Assembly: GCF_005503365.1 (NCBI RefSeq)
Contig: NZ_SCML01000006.1
Coordinates: 1 to 64,000, forward strand
Origin: Hydrogenophaga sp. 2FB
GTDB lineage: Bacteria > Pseudomonadota > Gammaproteobacteria > Burkholderiales > Burkholderiaceae_C
Direction of reading: 5' to 3'
DNA length: 64,000 nt
Shown: piece after piece, positions 9,442-19,231 of the stretch
How the letters are laid out: each line of letters opens with the position of its first letter
How positions within the stretch are numbered: the first letter of the stretch is position 1
Made by a program: the position numbers and the translations under genes
Notes under the pieces: model-generated
The model's input: only the letters and a program-made list of their open reading frames with translations
Databases searched by the model: none
Told to the model about the DNA's origin: nothing

Positions 9442-9528
9442 GGACCACGGGCGCTCCCCTCCGCGACTGTCCTCTGGCGGCTGGAGCCGCCTCCCCCTTT
9501 ACGTCGCTGCGGGGAGCACCCGTGGTCC
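9442..9528. repeat. 87-bp compound palindrome after the importer operon
   Basis: Outer arms GGACCACGGGCGCTCCCC (9442-9459) and GGGGAGCACCCGTGGTCC (9511-9528) pair with a single G-T mismatch. After a 3x3 internal loop, GCGAC (9463-9467) pairs with GTCGC (9503-9507). A separate inner hairpin GGCGGCT-GG-AGCCGCC (9476-9491) sits in the middle. It has no T-tract. It lies between two convergent genes (importer ATPase plus, regulator minus), so it may act as a bidirectional end-of-transcript structure. The layout also resembles dispersed REP/BIME-like elements. Confidence 0.7.
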
Positions 9529-9577
9529 TGTGGTCATGTCTGTGCGCGTACTCATTTCGTTGATGCGCAATGCACCT

Positions 9578-10426
9578 TCAGGCGTACCGTTTGCTCTTCA
9601 GGTTGTTCTTCATTTCCTTGAGCAGCGGCTGCAGCTTGTGGCCCCCGATGCGCAGCGCCAGGCACGTGGCCACGATGTCGATCACCATCAGGTGCATCAG
9701 GCGCGAGGTCATCGGGCTGTAGCGGTCGTAACCCTCGGGGTGGTCGGCCGAGAGGTGGATGTGCCCGCTCTGCGCCAATGGTGAGCCGCTGGTGGTGATC
9801 ACGATCACCGTCGCGCCGTGCTTGCGCGCGATGTCGGCCGCGTCCATCAGGTCGCGCGTGCGGCCCGAATTGGAGATGATCACCACGCAGTCGCCCGGGC
9901 CGAGCAGCGAGGCGCTCATCACCTGCATGTGACCGTCGCTGTAGGCAATCGCGTTGATGCCCAGGCGAAAGAACTTGTGTTGCGCGTCCTGCGCCACGAT
10001 GCCCGAGTTGCCCGCGCCATAGAACTCGATGCGCCCCCGGTTCTTGTACGTGGCCACCAGCGCGTCCACGGCTTTCTCAATCGCGTGGCTCGACGCGTCG
10101 TTGCGGTACTTCAGGAACGCCGCCACCGTGTTGTCGATCACCTTGACCAGCACGTCGCTGGTCTTGTCGTCCACGTCCACGCTGCGGTGGATGAAGGGCA
10201 CGCCCTCGCTCACGGTGCCCGCGAGCTTGAGTTTGAAATCCGACAGACCGTCATAACCCATGCTGCGGCAGAAGCGCACCACCGTGGGTTTGCTCACGTG
10301 CGCGCGATCGGCCAGTTCGGTCACGGGCAGGCTGGCGAAGGTGCGCGGGTCCAGCAGCACGAGCTTGCCCACGCGTTGCTCGGCGGGTGCCAGCGAAGGC
10401 AGAGAGGCTTTGATGCGGTCGAGCAT
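9578..10426 (-). CDS. hexR: MurR/RpiR-family transcriptional regulator, HexR-like
   Basis: This sugar-phosphate-responsive repressor/activator has 282 residues. It carries an N-terminal RpiR helix-turn-helix domain (residues 1-75, with SLAPAEQRVGKLVLLDP and 'VSKPTVVRFCRSMGYDGLSD') and a C-terminal SIS sugar-isomerase domain (about 120-260, with 'IEFYGAGNSGIVAQDAQHKF' and 'VVIISNSGRTRDLMD'). The chosen ATG begins exactly at the HTH domain; the frame extends 46 codons further but that part covers the promoter and operator region. It is divergent from tal, and a HexR-like operator lies between them. HexR is known to bind 2-keto-3-deoxy-6-phosphogluconate and control Entner-Doudoroff and central carbon genes. 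The name rests on similarity, context and operator and is an inference. Confidence 0.85.
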   Translation of the reverse strand: MLDRIKASLPSLAPAEQRVGKLVLLDPRTFASLPVTELADRAHVSKPTVVRFCRSMGYDGLSDFKLKLAGTVSEGVPFIHRSVDVDDKTSDVLVKVIDNTVAAFLKYRNDASSHAIEKAVDALVATYKNRGRIEFYGAGNSGIVAQDAQHKFFRLGINAIAYSDGHMQVMSASLLGPGDCVVIISNSGRTRDLMDAADIARKHGATVIVITTSGSPLAQSGHIHLSADHPEGYDRYSPMTSRLMHLMVIDIVATCLALRIGGHKLQPLLKEMKNNLKSKRYA

Positions 10427-10465
10427 GGTGGTGTGATCCCTGGTTACATACGTCCTGCGGAAGAG

Positions 10466-10480
10466 TGAAATTTTATTACG
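10466..10480. promoter_or_regulatory. HexR-type operator between hexR and tal
   Basis: TGAAATTTTATTACG matches 13 of 15 positions of the HexR consensus known from gammaproteobacteria (TGTARTWWWAYWACA). It lies 40 bases upstream of the regulator ATG and 23 bases upstream of the tal ATG, where bound protein could control both divergent genes. A GATAAT at 10491-10496 might be a -10 for tal, but it is very close to the start codon. Confidence 0.65.
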
Positions 10481-10502
10481 TGTTCTGTCCGATAATTCGC
10501 CC

Positions 10503-11444
10503 ATGAACCAGCTCAATGCCCTCAAACAGCACACCACGGTCGTGGCCGACACGGGTGACTTCAACCAGATCGCGGCCTACGCGCCGCACGACGCCACGAC
10601 GAATCCGTCGCTGATCCTCAAGGCGGTGCAGAAGCCCGAGTACGCCCATCTGTTGAAAGACGCGGTGGCGAAATACGGCGCGCAAGGCCTGGACGAGGTC
10701 ATGAACCGCTTGCTGGTGCGTTTCGGCTGCGAAATCCTCCAGCTCATCCCGGGCCGCGTGTCCACCGAGGTGGACGCCCGCCTGAGTTTCGACACCGAGG
10801 CCACCGTGACCCGCGCGCGCCGCATCGTCGAGCTCTACCAGGGCGAAGGTGTCCACGTCGACCGCGTGTTGATCAAGGTCGCTTCCACCTGGGAAGGCAT
10901 CCAGGCGGCGGCCAGACTGGAGCGCGACGGCATCCACACCAACCTCACGCTGTTGTTCTCGTTTGCCCAGGCGGTCGCCTGTGGCCAGGCCAAGGTGCAA
11001 CTGATCTCACCCTTCGTGGGCCGCATCTACGACTGGTACAAGAAGAACGCCGGCAGCGCGTGGGACGAGGCCGCCATGGCCGGTCCCAACGACCCGGGCG
11101 TGCGCTCGGTGCGCAGCATCTACGAGTTCTACAAGAAGCACGGCATCGCCACCGAAGTGATGGGCGCGAGCTTTCGCAACGTCGGGCAGATCACGGCGCT
11201 GGCCGGTTGCGACCTGCTCACCATCAGCCCGGACCTGCTGGCCCAGCTGGCCGCCAGCGAAGCGCCGCTGACCCGCGCGCTGGACCCCAACGCCGCCAAG
11301 GCGCTGGACATCCCCTTTGTGACCCACGACGAAGCCAGCTTCCGCTTCGCGCTCAACGAAGACGCCATGGCGACCGAGAAACTGGCCGAAGGCATTCGCG
11401 CCTTCGTGGCGGACACGATCAAGCTGGAAGGCTTGATGAAGTAA
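10503..11444 (+). CDS. tal: Transaldolase
   Basis: Transaldolase moves a dihydroxyacetone unit between sedoheptulose 7-phosphate and glyceraldehyde 3-phosphate in the non-oxidative pentose phosphate pathway. The 313-residue protein is of the TalA/TalB type. It starts [20 protein letters not shown], has '[14 protein letters not shown]' near residue 35, the Schiff-base lysine segment '[17 protein letters not shown]' (about 120-137), '[13 protein letters not shown]' (about 150) and '[10 protein letters not shown]' (about 222). It is divergent from a HexR-like regulator with an operator in between, so sugar-phosphate control of its expression is likely. An intrinsic terminator follows. Confidence 0.97.
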   Translation: MNQLNALKQHTTVVADTGDFNQIAAYAPHDATTNPSLILKAVQKPEYAHLLKDAVAKYGAQGLDEVMNRLLVRFGCEILQLIPGRVSTEVDARLSFDTEATVTRARRIVELYQGEGVHVDRVLIKVASTWEGIQAAARLERDGIHTNLTLLFSFAQAVACGQAKVQLISPFVGRIYDWYKKNAGSAWDEAAMAGPNDPGVRSVRSIYEFYKKHGIATEVMGASFRNVGQITALAGCDLLTISPDLLAQLAASEAPLTRALDPNAAKALDIPFVTHDEASFRFALNEDAMATEKLAEGIRAFVADTIKLEGLMK

Positions 11445-11464
11445 AAGCAGCGAAGCAAAAAAAC

Positions 11465-11496
11465 AAAAAGCCCCGCGAGAAATCGCGGGGCTTTTT
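11465..11496 (+). terminator. Intrinsic terminator after tal
   Basis: AAAAAGCCCCGCGA (11465-11478) and TCGCGGGGCTTTTT (11483-11496) form a 14-bp stem with a GAAA tetraloop. The A-run on the left and T-run on the right make it usable in both directions, which suits its place between convergent tal and groL. Confidence 0.9.
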
Positions 11497-11541
11497 GTTT
11501 TGGCTTGCCGTCAGAGCGCCAAGAAGCATTCCGACGCTGCA

Positions 11542-11621
11542 TGAGGGTGCATGGCAAGGCGCAGACGCGCTGACAGTGGCATCGCCACGGCAAGCGGCTG
11601 CAACGCCGCCATGCGCCCTCA
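11542..11621. repeat. 80-bp imperfect palindrome between tal and groL
   Basis: TGAGGGTGCATGGC (11542-11555) and GCCATGCGCCCTCA (11608-11621) pair over 14 bases with one G-T mismatch. A small inner hairpin GTGGC-ATC-GCCAC lies at 11576-11588. It has no T-tract. It sits just past the groL stop codon on the minus strand and could protect or end the groESL transcript. Confidence 0.55.
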
Positions 11622-11633
11622 GGCAAGGAGCAA

Positions 11634-13301
<1,668 letters not shown>

Positions 13302-13368
13302 TTAAGATTAGTCAGTTGAGGACAGAGCGGCCGGGCGCACAGCGCGTCGGCCGGTCAGTCCCGCAAAA

Positions 13369-13662
13369 TTACTTGGATTCGACCACGGCGAACAGGTCGT
13401 CTTCCTTCATGACCAGCAGTTCGTCGCCGCCGACCTTGACGGTCTGGCCGCTGTACTTGCCGAACAGAACGCGGTCACCGACCTTGACGTTCATGGCGGA
13501 CAGTTCGCCCTTGTCGTTTTTCTTGCCGGGACCGACCGCCAGGACTTCGCCCTGGTCAGGCTTTTCGGCGGCGGCGTCGGGGATGACGATGCCGGAGGCG
13601 GTCTTGGTTTCGCTGTCAATGCGCTTGACGATCACGCGATCGGCGAGAGGACGAAGGTTCAT
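13369..13662 (-). CDS. groES: Co-chaperonin GroES (10 kDa)
   Basis: GroES forms the heptameric lid of the GroEL chamber. It has 97 residues starting [16 protein letters not shown], with the mobile loop '[20 protein letters not shown]' (about 17-36) and '[29 protein letters not shown]' features near the C-terminus (GKYSG and LLVMKE are diagnostic). The ATG is preceded by AGGAG at a 6-base spacing. It is the first gene of the groES-groL operon and is controlled by the CIRCE and promoter about 95-150 bases upstream. Confidence 0.99.
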   Translation of the reverse strand: MNLRPLADRVIVKRIDSETKTASGIVIPDAAAEKPDQGEVLAVGPGKKNDKGELSAMNVKVGDRVLFGKYSGQTVKVGGDELLVMKEDDLFAVVESK

Positions 13663-13757
13663 TGCATCTCCTGGGGTATGGGAACGGATTGGATTTTCAG
13701 AACGGCGGAGCCCCCTGAGCAGGGAGCGGAAACCGCTGATCGACTTGGGGTTGCGTG

Positions 13758-13784
13758 TTAGCACTCAACCCCAGCGAGTGCTAA
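13758..13784. promoter_or_regulatory. CIRCE operator (HrcA binding site) of groESL
   Basis: A perfect CIRCE element: TTAGCACTC (13758-13766), nine spacer bases, GAGTGCTAA (13776-13784). HrcA repressor is known to bind this inverted repeat and release it on heat shock. It overlaps the last base of the -10 hexamer of the groES promoter, the usual repressing position. Confidence 0.96.
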
Positions 13785-13812
13785 TCATAAGGGCACCCCC
13801 GTCGCTTTTCAA
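13784..13812 (-). promoter_or_regulatory. groESL promoter, sigma70 with sigma32-like overlap
   Basis: On the minus strand TTGAAA (13812-13807) and TATGAT (13789-13784) are separated by exactly 17 bases, a good sigma70 promoter. The same DNA reads CTTGAAA then, 14 bases on, CCTTATGA, which resembles the heat-shock sigma32 pattern (CTTGAAA, spacer, CCCCATNT). Combined HrcA and sigma32 control is known in betaproteobacteria; the dual use here is inferred. Confidence 0.75.
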
Positions 13813-13928
13813 GCTGGAGCGCTTTATTTATGGCGCGCCAGGCCGAGAAAAGGCGTGGCAGAGGGTGCCTCCTAGAATACCCGCCGGGTGTATTTCGCCG
13901 CACCCCCACCCAACCCCCATCGCCGGAT

Positions 13929-15641
13929 ATGGTTCGATTTCGCTGGAATGACCCGTGGGTCTTGCTGTTGTTGAGCCTGTGGCTGGCCTGCTGGCCCGGC
14001 CGGGCCGGGGCGGCCACGCCCGGCGAAGCCGACGTCACCTTGCAGGCGCAGCATTGGGTCGATGCCTCTGGCGCTCTGGGCATCGACGAGGTGGTGAGCC
14101 GCTCCGCCGAGACGTTCCAGCCCCTGGACCGCTACCGCAGCTTCGACCTGGGCTCTGGCGCGTTGTGGCTGCGACTGGAACTGCCCGCGCAGGACACCAC
14201 GCACCGCTGGTTCCTTATGTTGAGTGCCGCGGCCTTCACCAACGGTGCCACCTTGTACACATCCGGACCCGATGGCCGCTGGACGCCGCAGCACGCGGGC
14301 GATCACCTGCCCGTGGCGCAATGGACGCACCCTGACCAGACGCCGGTGTTCGCGCTCGACCAGACCCTCGGGCCGGTGTGGTTGCGCCTGGAGAATGCAC
14401 CAGCACCACTGAGCCCGCGTCTGGTGTTGCTGACCGAGCAGCGTTTGCAGGAGACGCGCTCCTGGACCTACCTGATGGTCGGCGGCTACCTGGGCTTCGG
14501 TCTGCTGGTGCTCTTCCTCGGTTGGGTGCACGCGCGGCTGTATGCGGACCGCGCGTTCATCGCCTATTGCTGCTATGTGGCGTGCATGCTCGGTTTCCAG
14601 GCCGCGTTCACCGGTGTGGGCGGCCTGTTTTTCTGGCGCGACTGGGCGTGGTGGAACGATGCCGCGCCCGCCGTGTTCATGCTCTGGTTGACCGCGTCGG
14701 GCATCTGGTTCGTGCGCGAGGCCTGTGCGATCCAGCGCCACCACCGTGGGGTGGACCGTTTCGTCCTCGGCTGGTCGGTGTTCGGTTTGCTGTACCCGAT
14801 CGTCTATCTGTGGGCCATGAACACGCCGGCCTTTCTGCTGCTCAGCCTCTACGGCCTGCTGTCGGTGTTCCTGAGCATCTCGTTGTGCCTCTGGACCTGG
14901 CGCCGGGGCGAGACCTATGCCGGCTGGCTGGCGCTGGGCTTCCTGCCGGTGCACCTGACGTACCCGTTCCCGGCGCTGCGCAGCGCCGGGGTGCTGCCCG
15001 ATGGCTGGGCGACGCAGTACGCCTTGCTGATCGGATCGGCGATCGAGATTCCCTTGCTGCTGTACATCCTGCACCGCCGCGCCAAGGAGTTCAACGAGAA
15101 CCGCGCGCGCCGGCGCGCCATCGACAGCACCGACCCGTTGACCGGTCTCACGCTGGCGCCGGTGCTCATGCTGCGCTTGCGCGATGCCATGCGGCGCTCG
15201 CGCCGGTATGGACACCGTTGCGGCCTGGTGCTCGTGGAGTTGTCCAACCACCGCGAGATCGTGGGGCGCGAAGGTCGCGAAGCGGGCGAGCGCGTGCTCG
15301 TGGTGGCGGCCTCGCGGCTGTCGCGGGTGGTGCGTGACGTGGATACCGTGAGTCGCATCGCCGACACGCGCTTTGCCGTGTTGGTCGAAGGGCCGGAAGA
15401 CCTCAAGCTGGTGGCCCAGCACATCATTGCCAAAGGGCTGGGGCGCGTCGCCATGCTCCCCAGCGACCTTTCGCTGCGCTTTCGCCTGGTGTCGGCGTCG
15501 CTGCCTCTGGCGGGGGAGGATGAGGTCGACGATGCGCAACTGCTGCAGCGCCTGCACAGCGCGCTCGACCAGTTGGTGAATGAGCCGCGCAAGGTCGTCC
15601 AGCATTTGCAGGCAGGCGCTCGGTTACCCACAACGGCCTGA
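13929..15641 (+). CDS. 7TMR-DISM membrane protein with degenerate GGDEF domain
   Basis: This is a predicted membrane sensor of 570 residues. It has a signal-like N-terminus, a periplasmic beta-rich 7TMR-DISM extracellular domain (about 40-180, including GALWLRLELP and PVWLRLENAP), seven hydrophobic helices (about 190-390), then a GGDEF-fold domain (about 410-560). The GGDEF motif itself is replaced by ADTRF at 478-482 within 'SRIADTRFAVLVEG', and the usual D-LTGL-NR segment reads 'DPLTGLTLAPVL'. Diguanylate cyclase activity is therefore unlikely; a regulatory or GTP-sensing role is possible. The ATG at 13929 is chosen because it gives a proper hydrophobic leader; the frame is open 99 bases further upstream. 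Confidence 0.85.
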   Translation: MVRFRWNDPWVLLLLSLWLACWPGRAGAATPGEADVTLQAQHWVDASGALGIDEVVSRSAETFQPLDRYRSFDLGSGALWLRLELPAQDTTHRWFLMLSAAAFTNGATLYTSGPDGRWTPQHAGDHLPVAQWTHPDQTPVFALDQTLGPVWLRLENAPAPLSPRLVLLTEQRLQETRSWTYLMVGGYLGFGLLVLFLGWVHARLYADRAFIAYCCYVACMLGFQAAFTGVGGLFFWRDWAWWNDAAPAVFMLWLTASGIWFVREACAIQRHHRGVDRFVLGWSVFGLLYPIVYLWAMNTPAFLLLSLYGLLSVFLSISLCLWTWRRGETYAGWLALGFLPVHLTYPFPALRSAGVLPDGWATQYALLIGSAIEIPLLLYILHRRAKEFNENRARRRAIDSTDPLTGLTLAPVLMLRLRDAMRRSRRYGHRCGLVLVELSNHREIVGREGREAGERVLVVAASRLSRVVRDVDTVSRIADTRFAVLVEGPEDLKLVAQHIIAKGLGRVAMLPSDLSLRFRLVSASLPLAGEDEVDDAQLLQRLHSALDQLVNEPRKVVQHLQAGARLPTTA

Positions 15642-15716
15642 GTGTTGTCGCAAATCTGTAGCCTCTCGCGTTCACCCTTTGGCCTTGTGCTTCCAACTTA
15701 CTGGAGAGGATTTGAC

Positions 15717-16268
15717 ATGAGTGGATTCCAGATCGGCGTGATCGTCGGCAGCCTGCGGCGCGACTCCTTCAACCGCCAGCTCGCCACCGCGATCGAAAAG
15801 TTGGCACCTCAGGACTTCTCGTTCAAGCAACTCGAGATTGGCGATCTACCGCTGTACAACCAGGACGATGACGGCAACCAGGCCGCGTCCGTGAAGCGGT
15901 TGAAGTCCGAGATCGGTGCGTCCCAAGGGGTGCTCTTCGTCACTGCCGAATACAACCGTTCCATTCCTGGCGTGCTCAAAAACGCGATCGACCATGCATC
16001 GCGCCCGTACGGGAAGAGCGCGTGGGCGGGCAAGCCAGCGGGCGTGATCGGCGTGTCGGTGGGCGCTATCGGCACCGCCCTGTCTCAGCAGCATTTGCGC
16101 AATGTGCTCGCTTATCTGGATGCACCGACGCTGGGGCAGCCAGAGGCCTTCATCCAGGCCAAGGAAGGCCTGTTCGACAAGGACGGCGGCATCGGCGCCG
16201 ACAGCAAGGAATTTCTGCAGAAGTGGGTCGATGCCTACGCGGCCTGGGTGCGCCAGCACGCGGGCTGA
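15717..16268 (+). CDS. NADPH-dependent FMN reductase (ChrR-like)
   Basis: This is a flavodoxin-fold NAD(P)H:quinone/FMN oxidoreductase of 183 residues. Seen are the FMN phosphate-binding loop 'GSLRRDSFNRQLA' (about 10-22), 'LPLYNQD' and the 'VTAEYNRSIPGVLKNAIDHASRP' region (about 78-100), all typical of the ChrR/YieF/AzoR-like FMN_red family. Such enzymes reduce quinones or chromate in the cytoplasm and protect against oxidative stress. AGAGG lies a few bases upstream of the ATG. It is convergent with the SDR gene; a small CCTGC-GAAA-GCAGG hairpin (16297-16310) lies between their stops. Confidence 0.93.
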   Translation: MSGFQIGVIVGSLRRDSFNRQLATAIEKLAPQDFSFKQLEIGDLPLYNQDDDGNQAASVKRLKSEIGASQGVLFVTAEYNRSIPGVLKNAIDHASRPYGKSAWAGKPAGVIGVSVGAIGTALSQQHLRNVLAYLDAPTLGQPEAFIQAKEGLFDKDGGIGADSKEFLQKWVDAYAAWVRQHAG

Positions 16269-16326
16269 ACGGCGTCGGCGCCGCCAACAAGGCGTTCCTG
16301 CGAAAGCAGGTCGTCTTGTCCCTCGG

Positions 16327-17124
16327 CTAGAAGTGCGCCAGGTAACCGCCGTCCACCGCCAGCACGTGACCGGTGATGTAGCTGGCGGCGGGTGATGCGA
16401 GGTACACCGCGGCGCCGCCGATTTCGTCGGGATGGCCCCAGCGGCCCAGCGAGCTGCGCTGCTGCAGCCATGCCGCCGTGCTCACGTCTTCCACCATGGC
16501 GGTGTTGGCCTCGGTGGCGAAGTAGCCCGGCGCGATCGCATTGACGTTGATGCCGTGCGGCCCAAGCTCGGCCGCCAACGCACGCGTCAAGGCTTCGAGC
16601 GCGCCCTTGCTGGTGGTGTAGGCCGCATCGCCCGCGCGCGCGATCGGCCCGGCGATGGAGGTGACGTTGATGATGCGGCCGAAGCCCTGCGCGCGCATGG
16701 GGCGCGCGGCTTCGCGGCACAGGTGCCAGGCCGAGACCAGATTCGCTTCCAGCAACGCGCGCAGGGCTTGGGCGGGCAAGGCGTCGAAGGGTTCGCGCCG
16801 GCGTTGGCCGACGTTGTTGATCAGAATGTCGAGCCGCCCACTCTCGGCGACGACCTGGGCCACGGCGGCGGTGGCGGCGGTTTCATTGGTGACATCGAAC
16901 GGCAGCGCGCGCGCCGTGCCGCCCGCCGCTTTGCCTGCGGCCTGTGCTCGCTCCAGGGCATCGGCCAGCCCCGCACCATCCCGGCCGTTGAGCCACACGG
17001 TGGCCCCGTGCGCGGCCAGCGCGCACGCCATGGACAAGCCCAGGCCGCGGCTGGCGCCGGTGACCAGGGCCACGCGGCCCTGCAGGGAAAACAGCGAAGT
17101 GGGGATGGAAGCGGCGGTGTGCAC
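16327..17124 (-). CDS. SDR-family NAD(P)-dependent oxidoreductase
   Basis: This is a classical short-chain dehydrogenase/reductase with a Rossmann fold (265 residues). Motifs seen are the cofactor loop 'TGASRGLGLSMA' (about 22-33), 'NNVG' (NNAG variant), the catalytic Ser region 'INVTSIAG', the Tyr/Lys pair 'YTTSK' (about 168), and 'NAIAPGYFATE'. It ends 'ITGHVLAVDGGYLAHF' as in gluconate 5-dehydrogenase or 3-oxoacyl-ACP reductase-like SDRs. Lack of an acidic residue at the end of strand 2 (WLNGRDG) suggests NADP(H), an inference. Substrate is unknown. The histidine kinase gene lies upstream on the same strand. Confidence 0.93.
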   Translation of the reverse strand: MHTAASIPTSLFSLQGRVALVTGASRGLGLSMACALAAHGATVWLNGRDGAGLADALERAQAAGKAAGGTARALPFDVTNETAATAAVAQVVAESGRLDILINNVGQRRREPFDALPAQALRALLEANLVSAWHLCREAARPMRAQGFGRIINVTSIAGPIARAGDAAYTTSKGALEALTRALAAELGPHGINVNAIAPGYFATEANTAMVEDVSTAAWLQQRSSLGRWGHPDEIGGAAVYLASPAASYITGHVLAVDGGYLAHF

Positions 17125-17167
17125 CGGTCGATTATCGACCGGGCACTTCGCGCCGCGGCTCAGACGT

Positions 17168-19231
17168 TCAGACCGAGAGCTCGGTCAGCGACGATGCGGG
17201 AAAGGCCATCTCCGGCTCCAGGCCATCGAACGGCAACGTGAAGTAGAAAGTACAGCCTTCACCCACGGCGGTCTCGGACCAGATGCGCCCGCCATGGCGT
17301 TCGATGATGCGCTGCGACAGCGCCAGGCCCGTGCCCGTGCCTTCAAAGTCCATCGAATGGTGCTGGCGCTGGAACATCACGAAGAGGTTGTGCGCCTTCT
17401 CCAGATCGAAGCCGACGCCGTTGTCGGCAATGAAGAACGTACGGCCGCCCACGGGGTTGACCTTCCAGCCCACTTCGATGCGCGCCAGGTCGCGCGGCCG
17501 GGTGTACTTCACGGCGTTGTCCAGCAGATTGCCCAGTGCCTGGGCCAGCAGCATGGCGTCGCCGCGCACCACCGGCAGGTCGTTCTCGATCACCCATTCG
17601 ATGCGGCGGTCCGGGTTTTCCTGTTTCAGGTGCGCGATCACACCGTGCAGCAGTTGCGCCATCGGCACGGCCTGCGGGGTGATGGTCACGCGCCCCAACC
17701 GCGCGAATTCCAGCAGGCCTTCGATCATCAGGCTCATGCGCCTGGAGGCCTTGGCGATCGAGTTCTGGTACTGCAGCGCCAGTGTGTCGCCCGAATCGCC
17801 CATCTGCTCCTGCAGCAGTCCCACGAAGCCGGCGATGTGGCGCAGCGGCGCGCGCAGGTCGTGCGAGACCATGTGCGAGAACACGTCCAGGTCCTTGTTG
17901 GCCGCCACCAGCTGCCGCGTGCGCTCGGCCACGCGTTTTTCCAGCTCGCGGTTGAGGTCGTTCATCACGTCCTCCAGGCTCTTGGCCGCCGTCATGTCGC
18001 GCGTGATGCTGGAGAGGCCTTGCAACTCGCCCGCTTCATTGCGCAGCGCGGTGAGCACGGTGTGCGCCCAGAAGCGCGAGCCGTCTTCGCGCAGCCGCCA
18101 GCCGCGCGTCTCCCATTGCCCGTGGGCCTTGGCCAGGCGCAGCACCTGGCCCGGATCGATCTCGTCTTCACCAGCGTTGTCGGCGGACAGCAGCACCTCG
18201 TAGGAACGCCCCATGATCTGCGAGCGGGTGTGGCCGTGCAGGCGCTGCGCGCTTTCGGTCCACTCGGTGATGCCACCGTTTTCGTCCACGAAGTAGATGC
18301 AGTAATCCTGGATGGCGTCCACCATCAGGCGGTAGCGCTGCTCGCTGGCGAACAGCTCGGCCGAGCGTTCGCGCACGCGTTCTTCCAGGTCGTGGTTGGC
18401 GTGCAGCACGAACTCTTCGGTGCGGCGGCGCTCGGTGATGTCGTGCAGCTCGATGAAGATGCCTTCGACCGCACCGTTCTGGAAGTCGGGGATGTAGTGG
18501 ATCTCGAAGTAGTTGCGTTGGCCGTCGGTGGCCATGCGCTCGGCCTCGAAGGTCTGAGTCTGGCCCGAGAGCGCCTGCGCCACGCGCGGCAGGATGTCGG
18601 GCAGGATCTCCGGGCGCACCACCTGGCTCAAGGGCGAGCCCACCAGCTCGGCCGGCGTCTTGCCGTAGCGCACGGCGTTGGCCTGGTTGGAAAAGCGGCA
18701 GATCAGGTTCTTGTCGTAGTACGCCAGGCGGGCCGGGATGCGGTTGGTGATGCTCAGCAGAAGGCTGTCCGAGGTGCCGGACGATGCGTCCGCGCTCGCT
18801 TGCTCGTCGAGTCGCGTCAAGGCGGCGTTGCCATGCAGGAAATGGCCTTCGGCGTCGAACATGGGCGTTGACACCATGCGCACGCGCAGCGCCCGGCCGT
18901 CCGCGCGCAGCATGTCCAGCTCCAGCGGTTCGCTGTGGCCGCTTTGGCGCAGCGACTCCGCATGGGCGCTGATGGCGTCGTGCCAGGCCGGTACAACCAG
19001 GTCGTGCAGGTGCCGCGCCGGTTCGGTGCGGCCCAGCCAGCCGAGCAAGGTCTGGTTGACGTGCACGCAGTGTTGCGCGGCATCGAAGGTGAGCAGGCCA
19101 CAGGGCGCGCTGTCGCTCAGCGCTCGCGCGCTGTCCAGCGCGGCTTGAAGTTCTTGCGTGCGCAGGGCCAGCAGGTGATCGAGCGCCAATTCAGCGGTTT
19201 CCATCCCTTCGGAGGAGCTGGGAGTGTCCAT
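17168..19231 (-). CDS. Multi-PAS sensor histidine kinase (cytoplasmic, orphan)
   Basis: A 687-residue hybrid-free histidine kinase without membrane helices. It has three PAS-like domains (about 35-135, 150-265 and 295-410), a coiled linker (LNRELEKRVAERTRQL), HisKA with phospho-acceptor His457 in 'SHDLRAPLRHI', and HATPase with N box 'GNLLDNAVKY' (about 564-573), G1 'DNGVGF' and G2 'GTGTGLAL'. The core resembles bacteriophytochrome-type kinases, but there is no phytochrome chromophore domain. The PAS domains imply sensing of a soluble ligand, redox state or light; the signal is unknown. No response regulator is encoded nearby, so the partner lies elsewhere. Confidence 0.92.
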   Translation of the reverse strand: MDTPSSSEGMETAELALDHLLALRTQELQAALDSARALSDSAPCGLLTFDAAQHCVHVNQTLLGWLGRTEPARHLHDLVVPAWHDAISAHAESLRQSGHSEPLELDMLRADGRALRVRMVSTPMFDAEGHFLHGNAALTRLDEQASADASSGTSDSLLLSITNRIPARLAYYDKNLICRFSNQANAVRYGKTPAELVGSPLSQVVRPEILPDILPRVAQALSGQTQTFEAERMATDGQRNYFEIHYIPDFQNGAVEGIFIELHDITERRRTEEFVLHANHDLEERVRERSAELFASEQRYRLMVDAIQDYCIYFVDENGGITEWTESAQRLHGHTRSQIMGRSYEVLLSADNAGEDEIDPGQVLRLAKAHGQWETRGWRLREDGSRFWAHTVLTALRNEAGELQGLSSITRDMTAAKSLEDVMNDLNRELEKRVAERTRQLVAANKDLDVFSHMVSHDLRAPLRHIAGFVGLLQEQMGDSGDTLALQYQNSIAKASRRMSLMIEGLLEFARLGRVTITPQAVPMAQLLHGVIAHLKQENPDRRIEWVIENDLPVVRGDAMLLAQALGNLLDNAVKYTRPRDLARIEVGWKVNPVGGRTFFIADNGVGFDLEKAHNLFVMFQRQHHSMDFEGTGTGLALSQRIIERHGGRIWSETAVGEGCTFYFTLPFDGLEPEMAFPASSLTELSV

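Noticed and set aside
16297..16310. CCTGC-GAAA-GCAGG as a terminator between the FMN reductase and SDR genes
   Set aside because: The stem is only 5 bp, and the short following TCGTCTTGTCC is not a proper T-tract.
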